Of a DNA stretch of 64,000 nt, positions 48,047 through 57,347 are shown piece by piece (position 1 is the first letter of the stretch; each line of letters opens with the position of its first letter). Below the pieces are notes generated by a model. It saw nothing but the letters and a program-made list of their open reading frames with translations, was not told the DNA's origin and did not search any database. Origin of the DNA: Polynucleobacter sp. JS-JIR-5-A7. GTDB lineage: Bacteria > Pseudomonadota > Gammaproteobacteria > Burkholderiales > Burkholderiaceae. Position numbers and translations under genes: made by a program. The DNA lies in the NCBI RefSeq assembly GCF_018687935.1, contig NZ_CP061308.1, positions 1,110,048 to 1,174,047 on the forward strand, given 5' to 3'.

Positions 48047-49969
48047 CTAGCTAGGCTCGGGTCCGACTTTTTGGGATATATCCTGCTGGAGTCGGGCAAC
48101 GAAGGCATCAATAGGCATTACACCCAAATCCACTCCGCCACGGGCACGAACGGCCACCGTATTACTTTCAGACTCTTTATCACCAACAACCAGCAAAAAT
48201 GGGATCTTCTGTAATGCGTGCTCGCGTATTTTATACGTAATCTTCTCGTTCCGCAAATCAGATTCCACTCTAAACCCTTGTTTTTTCAGCAATTGCTGCA
48301 CTTGTTGTGCATATGCAGCAGAATTTCCGGAGATATTGAGGACTACAGCCTGGGTCGGAGCAAGCCAAACCGGCATGTTTCCAGCGTGGTTTTCGATCAA
48401 AATACCGATAAAACGCTCTAAAGAACCCACAATTGCCCTATGGAGCATCACTGGGGTCTTGCGGCTATTGTCTTCGGCCACATATTCAGCCCCAAGACGG
48501 GCTGGCATTGAAAAATCCACCTGAATCGTGCCGCATTGCCAAGTTCGGCCAATCGAGTCTTTGAGGTGATATTCGATCTTTGGACCATAAAAAGCACCCT
48601 CGCCAGGCAATTCTTCCCATTCTTGACCGGAAGCCTTCAAGGCGCCACGCAAAGCTTCTTCCGCTTTATCCCAGATCGCATCTTCACCAACTCGCTTGGC
48701 AGGACGCAAGGCCAACTTCACCGCTACTTCGGTAAAGCCGAAATCTTGGTACACAGCACGCACTGCCTTATCAAAATTAGCCACTTCAGACTGAATCTGA
48801 TCTTCGGTACAGAAAATATGACCGTCATCTTGCGTAAAACCCCGCACCCGCATCAAACCATGCAAGGCACCAGATGGTTCATTACGATGACATTGCCCAA
48901 ACTCACCAAAACGTAATGGCAACTCGCGATAGCTATGCAAGCCAGAGTTATAAATTTGAACGTGACCAGGACAGTTCATCGGCTTTAAGGCATAAGCGCG
49001 ATTCTCTGACTCCGTCGTGAACATATTCTCTTTGTAGTTTTCCCAGTGACCGGATTTTTCCCAAAGGGTGCGGTCTAGGATTTGCGGGGCTTTGACTTCT
49101 TGATAGCCCTCGTTCTGATACACGCGACGCATGTATTGCTCAACCTCTTGCCAAATAGACCAGCCTTTTGGGTGCCAGAAAATTAAACCGGGCGCTTCTT
49201 CTTGAAAATGGAATAAATCCAGTTGTTTACCGAGACGACGATGATCACGTTTCTCAGACTCTTCCAACATATGTAAATAGGCATCTTGATCTTCTTTGCG
49301 TAACCAAGCAGTACCGTAAATACGCTGCAACATCTCATTCTTACTATCGCCACGCCAATAAGCACCAGCAAGCTTCATCAGCTTAAATACCTTCAACTTA
49401 CCAGTGGATGGTACGTGTGGTCCACGACATAAATCAGTGAACTTGCCTTCAGCATAGAGAGATACATCTTCATTTTGCGGAATGCTGGCAATAATTTCAG
49501 CTTTGTAATGTTCGCCTTGATCTTTGAAGAATTTCACCGCTTCATCGCGCGGCAGAACACTGCGCACTACTGGCTCATCTTTTTTAGCGAGCTCAGTCAT
49601 TTTCTTTTCAAGTGCCGCTAGGTCATCTGGAGTAAACGGGCGGCGATAAGAGAAATCGTAATAGAAGCCGTTATCAACTACTGGGCCAATCGTCACTTGC
49701 GCTTCAGGAAAGAGTTCTTTAACAGCATAGGCCAACAAATGAGCCGTAGAGTGACGAACGATTTCTAATGCCTCTGGACTTTTATCCGTGATGATGGCGA
49801 GCTGACTATCTTGATTGATCATAAAGCTGGTATCAACCATCTTGCCATCGACGATGCCACCCAGAGCAGCTTTGGCAAGGCCACTACCAATGCTTTGGGC
49901 AACATCCGCTACACGAACGGGAGCATCAAACTCACGTTTTGATCCATCGGGCAGAGTAACTACTGGCAT
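48047..49969 (-). CDS. thrS: Threonyl-tRNA synthetase
   Basis: Class II synthetase (640 aa) with TGS domain (MPVVTLPDGSKREFDAPVRV), editing SAD domain (SPEALEIVRHSTAHLLAYAV, with HxxxH), catalytic core (MNCPGHVQIYNSGLHSYREL) and anticodon-binding domain (QAVVLNISGNSAAYAQQVQQ). Full length. First gene of the operon thrS-infC-rpmI-rplT-pheS-pheT-ihfA-merR; GGAGC precedes the ATG. Possible repression of its own leader as in E. coli was not looked for in detail. Confidence 0.97.
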   Translation of the reverse strand: MPVVTLPDGSKREFDAPVRVADVAQSIGSGLAKAALGGIVDGKMVDTSFMINQDSQLAIITDKSPEALEIVRHSTAHLLAYAVKELFPEAQVTIGPVVDNGFYYDFSYRRPFTPDDLAALEKKMTELAKKDEPVVRSVLPRDEAVKFFKDQGEHYKAEIIASIPQNEDVSLYAEGKFTDLCRGPHVPSTGKLKVFKLMKLAGAYWRGDSKNEMLQRIYGTAWLRKEDQDAYLHMLEESEKRDHRRLGKQLDLFHFQEEAPGLIFWHPKGWSIWQEVEQYMRRVYQNEGYQEVKAPQILDRTLWEKSGHWENYKENMFTTESENRAYALKPMNCPGHVQIYNSGLHSYRELPLRFGEFGQCHRNEPSGALHGLMRVRGFTQDDGHIFCTEDQIQSEVANFDKAVRAVYQDFGFTEVAVKLALRPAKRVGEDAIWDKAEEALRGALKASGQEWEELPGEGAFYGPKIEYHLKDSIGRTWQCGTIQVDFSMPARLGAEYVAEDNSRKTPVMLHRAIVGSLERFIGILIENHAGNMPVWLAPTQAVVLNISGNSAAYAQQVQQLLKKQGFRVESDLRNEKITYKIREHALQKIPFLLVVGDKESESNTVAVRARGGVDLGVMPIDAFVARLQQDISQKVGPEPS

Positions 49970-50016
49970 GACAGCTCCATCTTATTAACTGAACTTCAGC
50001 TTCACTACATCATCTT

Positions 50017-50051
50017 AAAAAGAAAGCGCGGTAGCTTATGGGCAACCGCGC
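50017..50051 (-). terminator. Terminator of the relA/tRNA-Val transcript
   Basis: GCGCGGT (50026-50032) and ACCGCGC (50045-50051) form a 7-bp stem around a 12-nt loop; on the minus strand the stem is followed by TTTCTTTTT. It lies just after tRNA-Val and before thrS. Confidence 0.8.
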
Positions 50052-50069
50052 CTCTGGGTCATTATTCGT

Positions 50070-50146
50070 TGGTAGGCTCGATTGGACTCGAACCAACGAC
50101 CCCCACCATGTCAAGGTGGTGCTCTAACCAGCTGAGCTACGAGCCT
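50070..50146 (-). tRNA. tRNA-Val (GAC anticodon)
   Basis: 77-nt cloverleaf on the minus strand: acceptor AGGCTCG / CGAGCCT, positions 8-9 TA, D-arm GCTCAGCTGGTTAGAGC, anticodon stem CCACC/GGTGG with loop TTGACAT (anticodon GAC), T-arm CGTTG-GTTCGAGTC-CAA and encoded CCA. The first acceptor pair is A-U, less usual than G-C. Confidence 0.93.
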
Positions 50147-50164
50147 ATACAGCCTGAGAGTTTA

Positions 50165-52201
50165 TCACCGGCGACGCACTTGGGTGACCCCTTTAACCTC
50201 TTCTAAGCTATTTTGAACTCCCCTCAAGACTTCAGAATCCTTGACTTCAACGGTTAAAAGGATCTGTGCCAAGCCCTTTTTGGCTGATTTGCGTAAATCA
50301 ATCACATGAACACCTTGGCGAGTCAGGATCTCAAACAACTCTCTCATGAGCTCAGGTCGATCCAAGCCGCTCACTACTAAATCTGCTGGGAAGACGCGCT
50401 TTTGCTCAGAATTCAACACAGGGTCGGCAGCTGATGCAGTCCAAGCCGTCTGAATCACTCTCTCAGGCGCTCGCTCTAAAAGCCCTCGAAACGTTTTGCA
50501 GGAACGTCGATGAATCGACACCCCTCTTCCTTGGGTCACAAATCCTGCAATCAAGTCTGGTGGTACGGGCCTACAGCAACGCGCTAATTGCGTTAATAAA
50601 GAATCAACCCCCACCACTAAAACATCACCACTCTGCCCTGTTTTACGACTACTGCTCCGCAGAATAATTTCTGGAGCAGCAGATTTCGGATCAATGGCGA
50701 TATCAGACTTACTATCGGGAGCTTTTACAATCTGACCGGCCTCTTCATCATCGAGTGCATTAAACCAAGCGCGTACGCGTTGACGCGCTCTTTGAGACCG
50801 TATGTAGTGTTTATCTGGACTAATCCAATCGCGCGATGGGCCACCATGCTTGACTGCAATGATTTCAACAGTCTGTCCGTTTTGTAATGCAGTTTCCAGG
50901 GGAACCATGGCACCATCAACACGTGCTCCGCGACAACGATGACCTAAATTGGTATGAACCGCGTAAGCAAAATCAATAGGGGTTGAGCCCTTCTCTAAAG
51001 AAATAACTTTACCTAAGGGCGTGAGTACATAAATATGATCATCAATCTCGTGATGCTTGAGCTGATCCCAAGCATCTTCTTTCCAAGAGATCAGCTGCCT
51101 AGCCCAGGCAATCTGTCTTTCATAGGCTACCTCTGCACTATGGGTACCCAGTTGATGATGGGTGCTGGGTTTGTTAGGCTTCGCAAGATTGGGTGGCGTA
51201 GCCATACCAACATAAGCGCCCTCTTTGTAACGCCAGTGAGCAGCTAGACCATACTCTGCCTGTTGATGCATCTCATGGGTGCGCACCTGAATTTCAAATG
51301 CAGTGCCGTCTTCATTCATCACTACGGTATGCAGCGATTGATAGCCGTTAGGCTTAGGTCTTGCAATGTAGTCATCAAACTCGCGTGGCACAGGTTGCCA
51401 GACGTTATGCAGAATGCCTAAAACGGCATAACAGGTTTTGACATCATCTACTAAAACTCTAAATGCCCTGACGTCATACAGATTAGCAAAGTCAAGAGAC
51501 TTGCCTTGCATCTTTTTCCAAATACTGTAGATGTGTTTTGGCCTGCCCAAGACTTCGCCCTGTATATGGGCAGCCTTTAACTCTTCCCTAATTTCACGCA
51601 CAATGCGTTCAATAAAAGCCTGTCGTTCTATGCGTTTTGCATCCAGCATCTTGGCAATATCGCGGTAGACCAACGGCGATAGAACGCGGAAGGCCAGATC
51701 TTCCATCTCCCACTTCATTTGCCAAATACCCAAACGATTTGCCAAAGATGCATCAATACTGAGAATCTCTTGGGCCCAAGCGCCTGGCATTTCCAGTTGT
51801 TCTTGTGTAACCCAACGGAGAGTTTGCAAACGCGAGGCGAGATAAATCAGTACTACACGTAAGTCATCACCAAATGCTAAGAGCATCTTGCGTAACATTT
51901 CTTCTTGACCAGAGACACTCAGACCGCCATCTTCGCGAACCAGTTTTGCTTGTGCATGTCGCAAACCGCGATAGCCAATCAGGAGTTTGGCCGACTCCTC
52001 ACCAATCAGTTTGATGAGGGCCTCTTTACCATGAGTGCGAGCAATATTATTTGCTGCAATTAAAGTGGCTTCGTCTAAATTTAGGGACTGCAGAATTTGT
52101 GAAACGCCTTCTGCGTGTGACTCTGCAGGTTCACCAAACCAGGCATCCTGAAATAGAGCCACTTTTTCGGTTTTAACTAGAGAGGCAGGAAGATTTGCCA
52201 T
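50165..52201 (-). CDS. relA: (p)ppGpp synthetase RelA
   Basis: Stringent-response alarmone synthetase (678 aa). The N-terminal hydrolase-like domain has lost the HD metal motif (residues 50-110 show no HD), so it is likely inactive. The synthetase domain has the RelA-type EFDD (274-277) and the motif RPKPNGYQSLHTVVMNEDGT; TGS (about 385-440) and a C-terminal ACT domain follow. The EFDD and missing HD mark a RelA-type, synthesis-only enzyme; a separate SpoT is expected elsewhere. Start at the ATG 52201; an upstream TTG frame at 52207 is less likely. No Shine-Dalgarno. Confidence 0.92.
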   Translation of the reverse strand: MANLPASLVKTEKVALFQDAWFGEPAESHAEGVSQILQSLNLDEATLIAANNIARTHGKEALIKLIGEESAKLLIGYRGLRHAQAKLVREDGGLSVSGQEEMLRKMLLAFGDDLRVVLIYLASRLQTLRWVTQEQLEMPGAWAQEILSIDASLANRLGIWQMKWEMEDLAFRVLSPLVYRDIAKMLDAKRIERQAFIERIVREIREELKAAHIQGEVLGRPKHIYSIWKKMQGKSLDFANLYDVRAFRVLVDDVKTCYAVLGILHNVWQPVPREFDDYIARPKPNGYQSLHTVVMNEDGTAFEIQVRTHEMHQQAEYGLAAHWRYKEGAYVGMATPPNLAKPNKPSTHHQLGTHSAEVAYERQIAWARQLISWKEDAWDQLKHHEIDDHIYVLTPLGKVISLEKGSTPIDFAYAVHTNLGHRCRGARVDGAMVPLETALQNGQTVEIIAVKHGGPSRDWISPDKHYIRSQRARQRVRAWFNALDDEEAGQIVKAPDSKSDIAIDPKSAAPEIILRSSSRKTGQSGDVLVVGVDSLLTQLARCCRPVPPDLIAGFVTQGRGVSIHRRSCKTFRGLLERAPERVIQTAWTASAADPVLNSEQKRVFPADLVVSGLDRPELMRELFEILTRQGVHVIDLRKSAKKGLAQILLTVEVKDSEVLRGVQNSLEEVKGVTQVRRR

Positions 52202-52225
52202 AGGCAAAAAATGAACTAAAAAAGA

Positions 52226-54088
52226 TTAACTGAAAAATTCTTTTGCTAAAGCAATCTGCTCTGGCTTCACAAATGCGGGGGCATGACCAACATTGGGAAT
52301 TTCAATACTACGCGCATGTGGATTCACTTTACACATTTCAGCAACCGTTGCTGCAGATAGCAAATCAGAATCGCCACCCCGCACAATCAGCATCGGAATA
52401 TGAATCTGCTTAAAGGCATGCCACATCGCCATCTCGCCAGCCTTCGCCATGATGGGGTTTACAGCAGCAAATGGCACCGAGATATTCGGGTCATAGTGCA
52501 TAATCCACACGCCATCGCGCTGAATCAACATGGGTCCGTTATAAATCTCCCACTCTTCAGGGCTATGAACGCCAAAAGAAGCGCAGATCTGATTCAAACG
52601 AGTCAGCGCATCAGCACGATTAGCAAAAGCAAATGGCTGACCGACATAAGAGCCTAAACGCTTGATGGCTTCAGGCTCAATTTTGGGTCCGACATCATTA
52701 ATCAACATTCTCCGAATAGGAGACTGCGGCATCGCGGCATAGACCATACCGATCAAGCCGCCCATTGAAGTACCAAACCAATCGACCTGTGATACACCTA
52801 GTTTTTTAACAAGCTCGGTAATATCTGCAACATATTGTGGAATGGCGTACAGCATCGGATTACTTAATCGATCTGAATCGCCGCGACCAACGACGTCAGG
52901 ACAAACTACGTAATAGTCTTTGCACATCGCTTGCGCAAGGGTTTTAAAGTCGCTCCCGCGCCGAGTTAAGCCATGAACACAAAGCAATACCTTAGGGTTA
53001 TTGGGGTCGCCCCATGCGTGATATGCCATACGATGCTGCGCATCACCACTGGAGCACTGCACAAAGAAGGTATCACCATCATGTAAGACGTTTGCACTCT
53101 GGGGTGATTGATGGGATTCAGAAGCGTCGTCATGATCATGTAAGTCACCCACCTCTTCGGGTTGCAAGGTGACATGATCGATCCCATGCTTATCTAAGAG
53201 CATGGTGTTAATTCTGACCATAATCTCTGGCCACTCGCGAATATTTGCTATCTCAATATGGCCTATCAGCGCAGGAAAGCTAGGTGTCATTTCCCATACG
53301 TGTAAATCATGTACAGCCAATACACCAGGAACATTCTTTAAATCTTTACCTACTTCTAAATAATCAATATGCAGTGGCACACCTTCCATTAAGAAGTGAT
53401 AGGACTCATGCAAAATCGAAATCGTTGACTTGAGGATGAGTAATGAGACCAAGATAGAGAGAATCGCATCAATAGGCATCCAACCGGTGAGCTGAATCAC
53501 GACACCAGCAATCAGTGCGGCTACAGAACCCAATAAGTCACCCATGACATGGACTAATGCTGCACGAGTGTTCACACTCTTCTTATCACGTGAGAGAACC
53601 CAAGCTACTACGATATTCATGACAAGGCCAATGCCAGCCACAATGGTAACCGTTAGTCCATCCACCTTGTGGGGATCATAGAAGCGACTAATGGCTTCAA
53701 ACACAATCCAAGCCACTAAGGCCAGCATCACAATGCTGTTCACAAATGCTGCTAAGGCTTCTGCTCTACCGAAACCAAAGGAATGTTTTGGGGAGGGAGG
53801 CCTGCGAGAAATAATTTGCGCCAAGAGTGCCAAACCCAAGGCGGCTGCATCGGTCACCATATGACCCGCATCTGAGATCAATGCTAAGGAATTTGCAAAG
53901 TAAGCCGCTGCACCTTCAACCCCAGAAAAACCTAAGGTCAGAATTAAGGCAATGAAGAGGAGATTTTGATTGGAGACTTCTTTGCTATGAGAATGCTTAG
54001 CATCCCCTTTTTTATGCGCATGCAGAGAAGTGTCTGCCCCAGATAAATTCTGCGGTTTTGAGTGGCTGGAATGATGGGAACCCGACAT
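52226..54088 (-). CDS. CDF-family cation efflux transporter fused to an alpha/beta hydrolase
   Basis: A single ORF of 620 codons with two complete modules. Residues 1-40 are His-rich (HHSSH, HAHKK, HSHSK). Residues 41-235 hold six membrane helices of a cation diffusion facilitator, with the zinc-type HxxxD pairs H76/D80 and H180/D184, followed by a cytoplasmic domain (about 240-305). A His/Asp-rich linker (LHDHDDASESHQ, about 316-328) joins to a full hydrolase (345-620): VHGLTRRGSDF, nucleophile S441 in FGTSMGGL, acid D573 in RGGDSD and H602 in NVGHAP. I know no characterised family with this architecture. There is no internal stop or frameshift. The hydrolase half resembles ester/C-C hydrolases and would sit in the cytoplasm. 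Confidence 0.9.
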   Translation of the reverse strand: MSGSHHSSHSKPQNLSGADTSLHAHKKGDAKHSHSKEVSNQNLLFIALILTLGFSGVEGAAAYFANSLALISDAGHMVTDAAALGLALLAQIISRRPPSPKHSFGFGRAEALAAFVNSIVMLALVAWIVFEAISRFYDPHKVDGLTVTIVAGIGLVMNIVVAWVLSRDKKSVNTRAALVHVMGDLLGSVAALIAGVVIQLTGWMPIDAILSILVSLLILKSTISILHESYHFLMEGVPLHIDYLEVGKDLKNVPGVLAVHDLHVWEMTPSFPALIGHIEIANIREWPEIMVRINTMLLDKHGIDHVTLQPEEVGDLHDHDDASESHQSPQSANVLHDGDTFFVQCSSGDAQHRMAYHAWGDPNNPKVLLCVHGLTRRGSDFKTLAQAMCKDYYVVCPDVVGRGDSDRLSNPMLYAIPQYVADITELVKKLGVSQVDWFGTSMGGLIGMVYAAMPQSPIRRMLINDVGPKIEPEAIKRLGSYVGQPFAFANRADALTRLNQICASFGVHSPEEWEIYNGPMLIQRDGVWIMHYDPNISVPFAAVNPIMAKAGEMAMWHAFKQIHIPMLIVRGGDSDLLSAATVAEMCKVNPHARSIEIPNVGHAPAFVKPEQIALAKEFFS

Positions 54089-54123
54089 GGTGAACCCATT
54101 ATTCCATTAAATGATGACGGTAG

Positions 54124-54774
54124 TTAGAAACCCGTTGTATCAACAGGGGCACCTGTTTTGGCGATCACTTCCTCTTTTGTAACGCCAGGAGCCAATTCGA
54201 TTAACTTCAAACCCTGAGGGGTGATGTCAAGAACACAAAGATCTGTGATGATCTGACTAATGACGCCTACACCTGTCAAAGGCAAGGTGCACTTAGGCAA
54301 AATTTTAAGCTCTTCAGTGCCATCTTTTTTCTTGGCTACATGCTCCATGAGTACTACGACATGTTTCACGCCAGCGACCAAATCCATGGCACCGCCCATA
54401 CCCTTCACCATTTTTCCTGGAATCATCCAATTCGCAATATCGCCATGCTCACTCACTTGCATGGCACCTAAAAAAGCGATATTGATTTTGCCGCCACGAA
54501 TCATGCCAAAGGCATCAGCCGATGAAAAAATCGATGAGCCCGGTAAGGTCGTAATAGTCTGCTTGCCCGCATTAATTAAATCAGCATCAATCTGATCTTC
54601 TGTTGGAAACGGTCCAATACCTAACAAACCATTTTCAGACTGTAGCCAAACTTCCATGCCCTCTGGCACATGGTTAGCCACTAGAGTGGGAATACCAATT
54701 CCCAAGTTCACGTAAAAACCATCTTTTAATTGTTTAGCGGCTCTTGCCGCCATCTCATCTCTATTCCAAGGCAT
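54124..54774 (-). CDS. scoB: 3-oxoacid CoA-transferase subunit B
   Basis: Beta subunit (216 aa) of a succinyl-CoA:3-ketoacid (or 3-oxoadipate) CoA-transferase. The catalytic glutamate is E47 in LQSENGLLGIGPFP, which becomes the glutamyl-CoA. MPWNRDEMAARAAKQLKDGF and GIGIPTLVANHVPEGM are typical openings. Downstream of scoA with a 40-nt gap; the pair makes acetoacetyl-CoA from acetoacetate. The Sco and Pca branches are hard to separate by sequence alone. Confidence 0.9.
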   Translation of the reverse strand: MPWNRDEMAARAAKQLKDGFYVNLGIGIPTLVANHVPEGMEVWLQSENGLLGIGPFPTEDQIDADLINAGKQTITTLPGSSIFSSADAFGMIRGGKINIAFLGAMQVSEHGDIANWMIPGKMVKGMGGAMDLVAGVKHVVVLMEHVAKKKDGTEELKILPKCTLPLTGVGVISQIITDLCVLDITPQGLKLIELAPGVTKEEVIAKTGAPVDTTGF

Positions 54775-54814
54775 ATTGATCTTCCTAAATTCTTTTGATT
54801 GTTCTTTTAGATAA

Positions 54815-55516
54815 CTAGCGAGTCGCTGAAAGTGTGCGCTGTTCTATACGCTTTTCAGGGGTGCTATTGATAACCAAGCGATGCACATAGATGCTTGGAG
54901 TATGAATCTCAGCAGGATCCAAGACACCGTTCTCAACAATCTCTTCTACCTCTGCAACCGTGATCTTTCCTGCCATCGCAACTACTGGATTGAAATTACG
55001 AGCGGTATGGCGATAGACCAAATTTCCTGAGCGGTCCGCTTTCCAAGCCTTCACCAAGGAAATATCAGAAACGATAGAGCGCTCCATAATGTATTTTTCG
55101 CCATCAAATTCTTTTACCTCTTTGCCTTCAGCAACTAAGGTGCCAACACCTGTCTTGGTGTAGAAGGCAGGAATGCCGCATCCACCAGCGCGCAATTTTT
55201 CGGCCAAAGTTCCTTGTGGCGTGAACTCCAGTTCTAACTCACCAGCTAGAAATTGACGTTCAAATTCTTTGTTTTCACCAACGTAGGATGCAACCATCTT
55301 TTTTACTTGACGTGAATTCAGCAGTATTCCAAGACCAAAACCATCCACCCCTGCATTATTCGATACGGCAGTCAAATTTTGGGCTCCGAGATCTTTCACC
55401 GCCTGGATCAGAGCCTCCGGGATTCCGCAAAGACCAAAACCACCAACCGCTAGCTTTTGTCCATCCTTCAAGATATCCCGCAGGGCATCTACCGCCGATG
55501 GGTAAGTTTTATTCAT
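54815..55516 (-). CDS. scoA: 3-oxoacid CoA-transferase subunit A
   Basis: Alpha subunit (233 aa) with the GGFGLCGIPEALIQAVKDLG motif and CoA-site residues NNAGVDGFGLGILL, then GTLAEKLRAGGCGIPAFYT. Partner of scoB. AGGAC precedes the ATG. Divergent from the ETF-QO gene, which makes acyl-CoA oxidation and ketone-body use a plausible shared theme; that is inference. Confidence 0.9.
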   Translation of the reverse strand: MNKTYPSAVDALRDILKDGQKLAVGGFGLCGIPEALIQAVKDLGAQNLTAVSNNAGVDGFGLGILLNSRQVKKMVASYVGENKEFERQFLAGELELEFTPQGTLAEKLRAGGCGIPAFYTKTGVGTLVAEGKEVKEFDGEKYIMERSIVSDISLVKAWKADRSGNLVYRHTARNFNPVVAMAGKITVAEVEEIVENGVLDPAEIHTPSIYVHRLVINSTPEKRIEQRTLSATR

Positions 55517-55673
55517 AACTTTTGTCCTAATATTGCCAAAAAGGGTAAAAAAGTAATCATAACGCCTCGGGCTTTAAGCATTGATAGTCCTGGCACTAAA
55601 TTGGTTTTTAGCACTTAGAACTAAACTATCTGGGCTGAAATACCCTATTTTTAAGAAATCTCGGAGAAATTGC

Positions 55674-57344
55674 ATGAACCAGGTGGAGCTACTAGAACAA
55701 TTCGGGCCCAGAGAATCCATGGATTACGACCTGGTTATTGTTGGAGGTGGTCCAGCCGGTCTTTCAGCAGCAATTAAAGCCAAGCAGCTTGCGAATGCTT
55801 CTGGCAATGACATCAGCGTTTGCGTTTTAGAAAAAGGCTCTGAAATCGGCGCTCATATTTTGTCTGGCGCTGTCATGGACCCTAAAGCGTTAAACGAACT
55901 CTTTCCCAACTGGAAAGAATTAGGGGCGCCACTCACTACGGAAGTCACGCAAGATCAATTTCTATTTTTAAGTGCAGATCACTCATATCAAGTTCCCAAC
56001 TGGATCTTGCCCGAATGCTTTAAAAATGAGGGTAACTATATTGTGAGCTTGGCTAACGTAACCCGTTGGCTAGGTGAACAAGCTGAGGCACTTGGTGTAG
56101 AAATTTTCCCAGGCTTTCCAGCAGCAGATATCTTGTACAACGAACAAGGTGCAGTCAGCGGCGTGATCACTGGCTCGATGGGTTTAGATAAAGAAGGTAA
56201 GCCTACCGATCAATTTCAGCTAGGTATGGAATTGCGTGGCAAATACACCCTATTCGCTGAAGGTGCTCGGGGCCACCTTGGTAAACAGTTAATTGCTAAG
56301 TTCGCCTTAGATAAAGATTCTGATCCTCAAAGTTATGGCATCGGCATTAAAGAACTCTGGGAGGTTGAGCCTTCCAAGAGCAAGCCTGGATTGGTAGTGC
56401 ATACCGCTGGTTGGCCATTAGAAAGTGACACCTATGGTGGCTCCTTTCTCTATCACTTAGGGGATAACAAGGTTGCAGTTGGTTTGGTAGTTGGCCTCTC
56501 CTATAAGAACCCTTACCTCTCACCCTTTGAAGAATTCCAACGCTATAAATTACATCCGAAGATTCGAGACACATTTGAAGGTGGTAAACGAATTGCTTAT
56601 GGTGCACGGGCGCTTACTGCCGGCGGCTTGAATAGTCTTCCTAAAACCGTATTTCCGGGTGGCGCACTGATTGGTTGCGTTGCTGGCTTCTTAAATGCCT
56701 CACGCATTAAAGGTAGCCACGCTGCAATTAAGACAGGCATGCTGGCTGCAGAAGCTGCAGTTGCAGCACTTCATGACAATCGTTCTGCCGATATTTTGGC
56801 AGGCTATCCAGCTGCTTTCCAAAATAGCTGGTTACATACTGAGCTCAATCAAGCGCGCAACTTCAAAGCTTGGATGTCGAAAGGACTCTACCTAGGAACG
56901 CTGATGGTTGGTCTTGAGCAAAAAGTGCTGGGTGGCAATATGCCTTGGACTGTGCATCTCAAACATGCTGATCATGAGTGCTTAGAGCCAGCAGCGCAGC
57001 ACAAGCCTATAGATTATCCAAAACCTGATGGCAAAATCAGCTTTGATCGTCTCTCCTCAGTATTTATTTCTAATACGAACCATGCTGAGAATCAACCGAT
57101 ACACCTCACCTTAAAAGATGCGACGATTCCAGTCAGCCTCAATCTCAAAACCTATGCGGGTCCAGAGCAACGCTACTGCCCTGCTGGCGTTTATGAATAC
57201 ATTGAAGCAGATGGTCAACCTCGCTTACAGATTAATTCACAAAACTGCGTCCACTGCAAAACCTGCGATATTAAAGACCCAAGTCAGAACATTGTTTGGA
57301 TTACCCCCGAAGGTGGTGGCGGCCCTAACTACGGAGCGATGTAA
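55674..57344 (+). CDS. Electron transfer flavoprotein-ubiquinone oxidoreductase
   Basis: Membrane-associated FAD/4Fe-4S enzyme (556 aa) that passes electrons from acyl-CoA dehydrogenases via ETF to ubiquinone. N-terminal FAD motif YDLVIVGGGPAGLSAAIKAK; C-terminal 4Fe-4S site in RYCPAGVYEY and NCVHCKTCDIKDP, with WITPEGGGGPNYGAM at the end. The frame opens at 55581, but GGAGA at 55663-55667 supports the ATG at 55674. It would serve the GcdH gene nearby. Confidence 0.95.
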   Translation: MNQVELLEQFGPRESMDYDLVIVGGGPAGLSAAIKAKQLANASGNDISVCVLEKGSEIGAHILSGAVMDPKALNELFPNWKELGAPLTTEVTQDQFLFLSADHSYQVPNWILPECFKNEGNYIVSLANVTRWLGEQAEALGVEIFPGFPAADILYNEQGAVSGVITGSMGLDKEGKPTDQFQLGMELRGKYTLFAEGARGHLGKQLIAKFALDKDSDPQSYGIGIKELWEVEPSKSKPGLVVHTAGWPLESDTYGGSFLYHLGDNKVAVGLVVGLSYKNPYLSPFEEFQRYKLHPKIRDTFEGGKRIAYGARALTAGGLNSLPKTVFPGGALIGCVAGFLNASRIKGSHAAIKTGMLAAEAAVAALHDNRSADILAGYPAAFQNSWLHTELNQARNFKAWMSKGLYLGTLMVGLEQKVLGGNMPWTVHLKHADHECLEPAAQHKPIDYPKPDGKISFDRLSSVFISNTNHAENQPIHLTLKDATIPVSLNLKTYAGPEQRYCPAGVYEYIEADGQPRLQINSQNCVHCKTCDIKDPSQNIVWITPEGGGGPNYGAM

Positions 57345-57347
57345 ATC

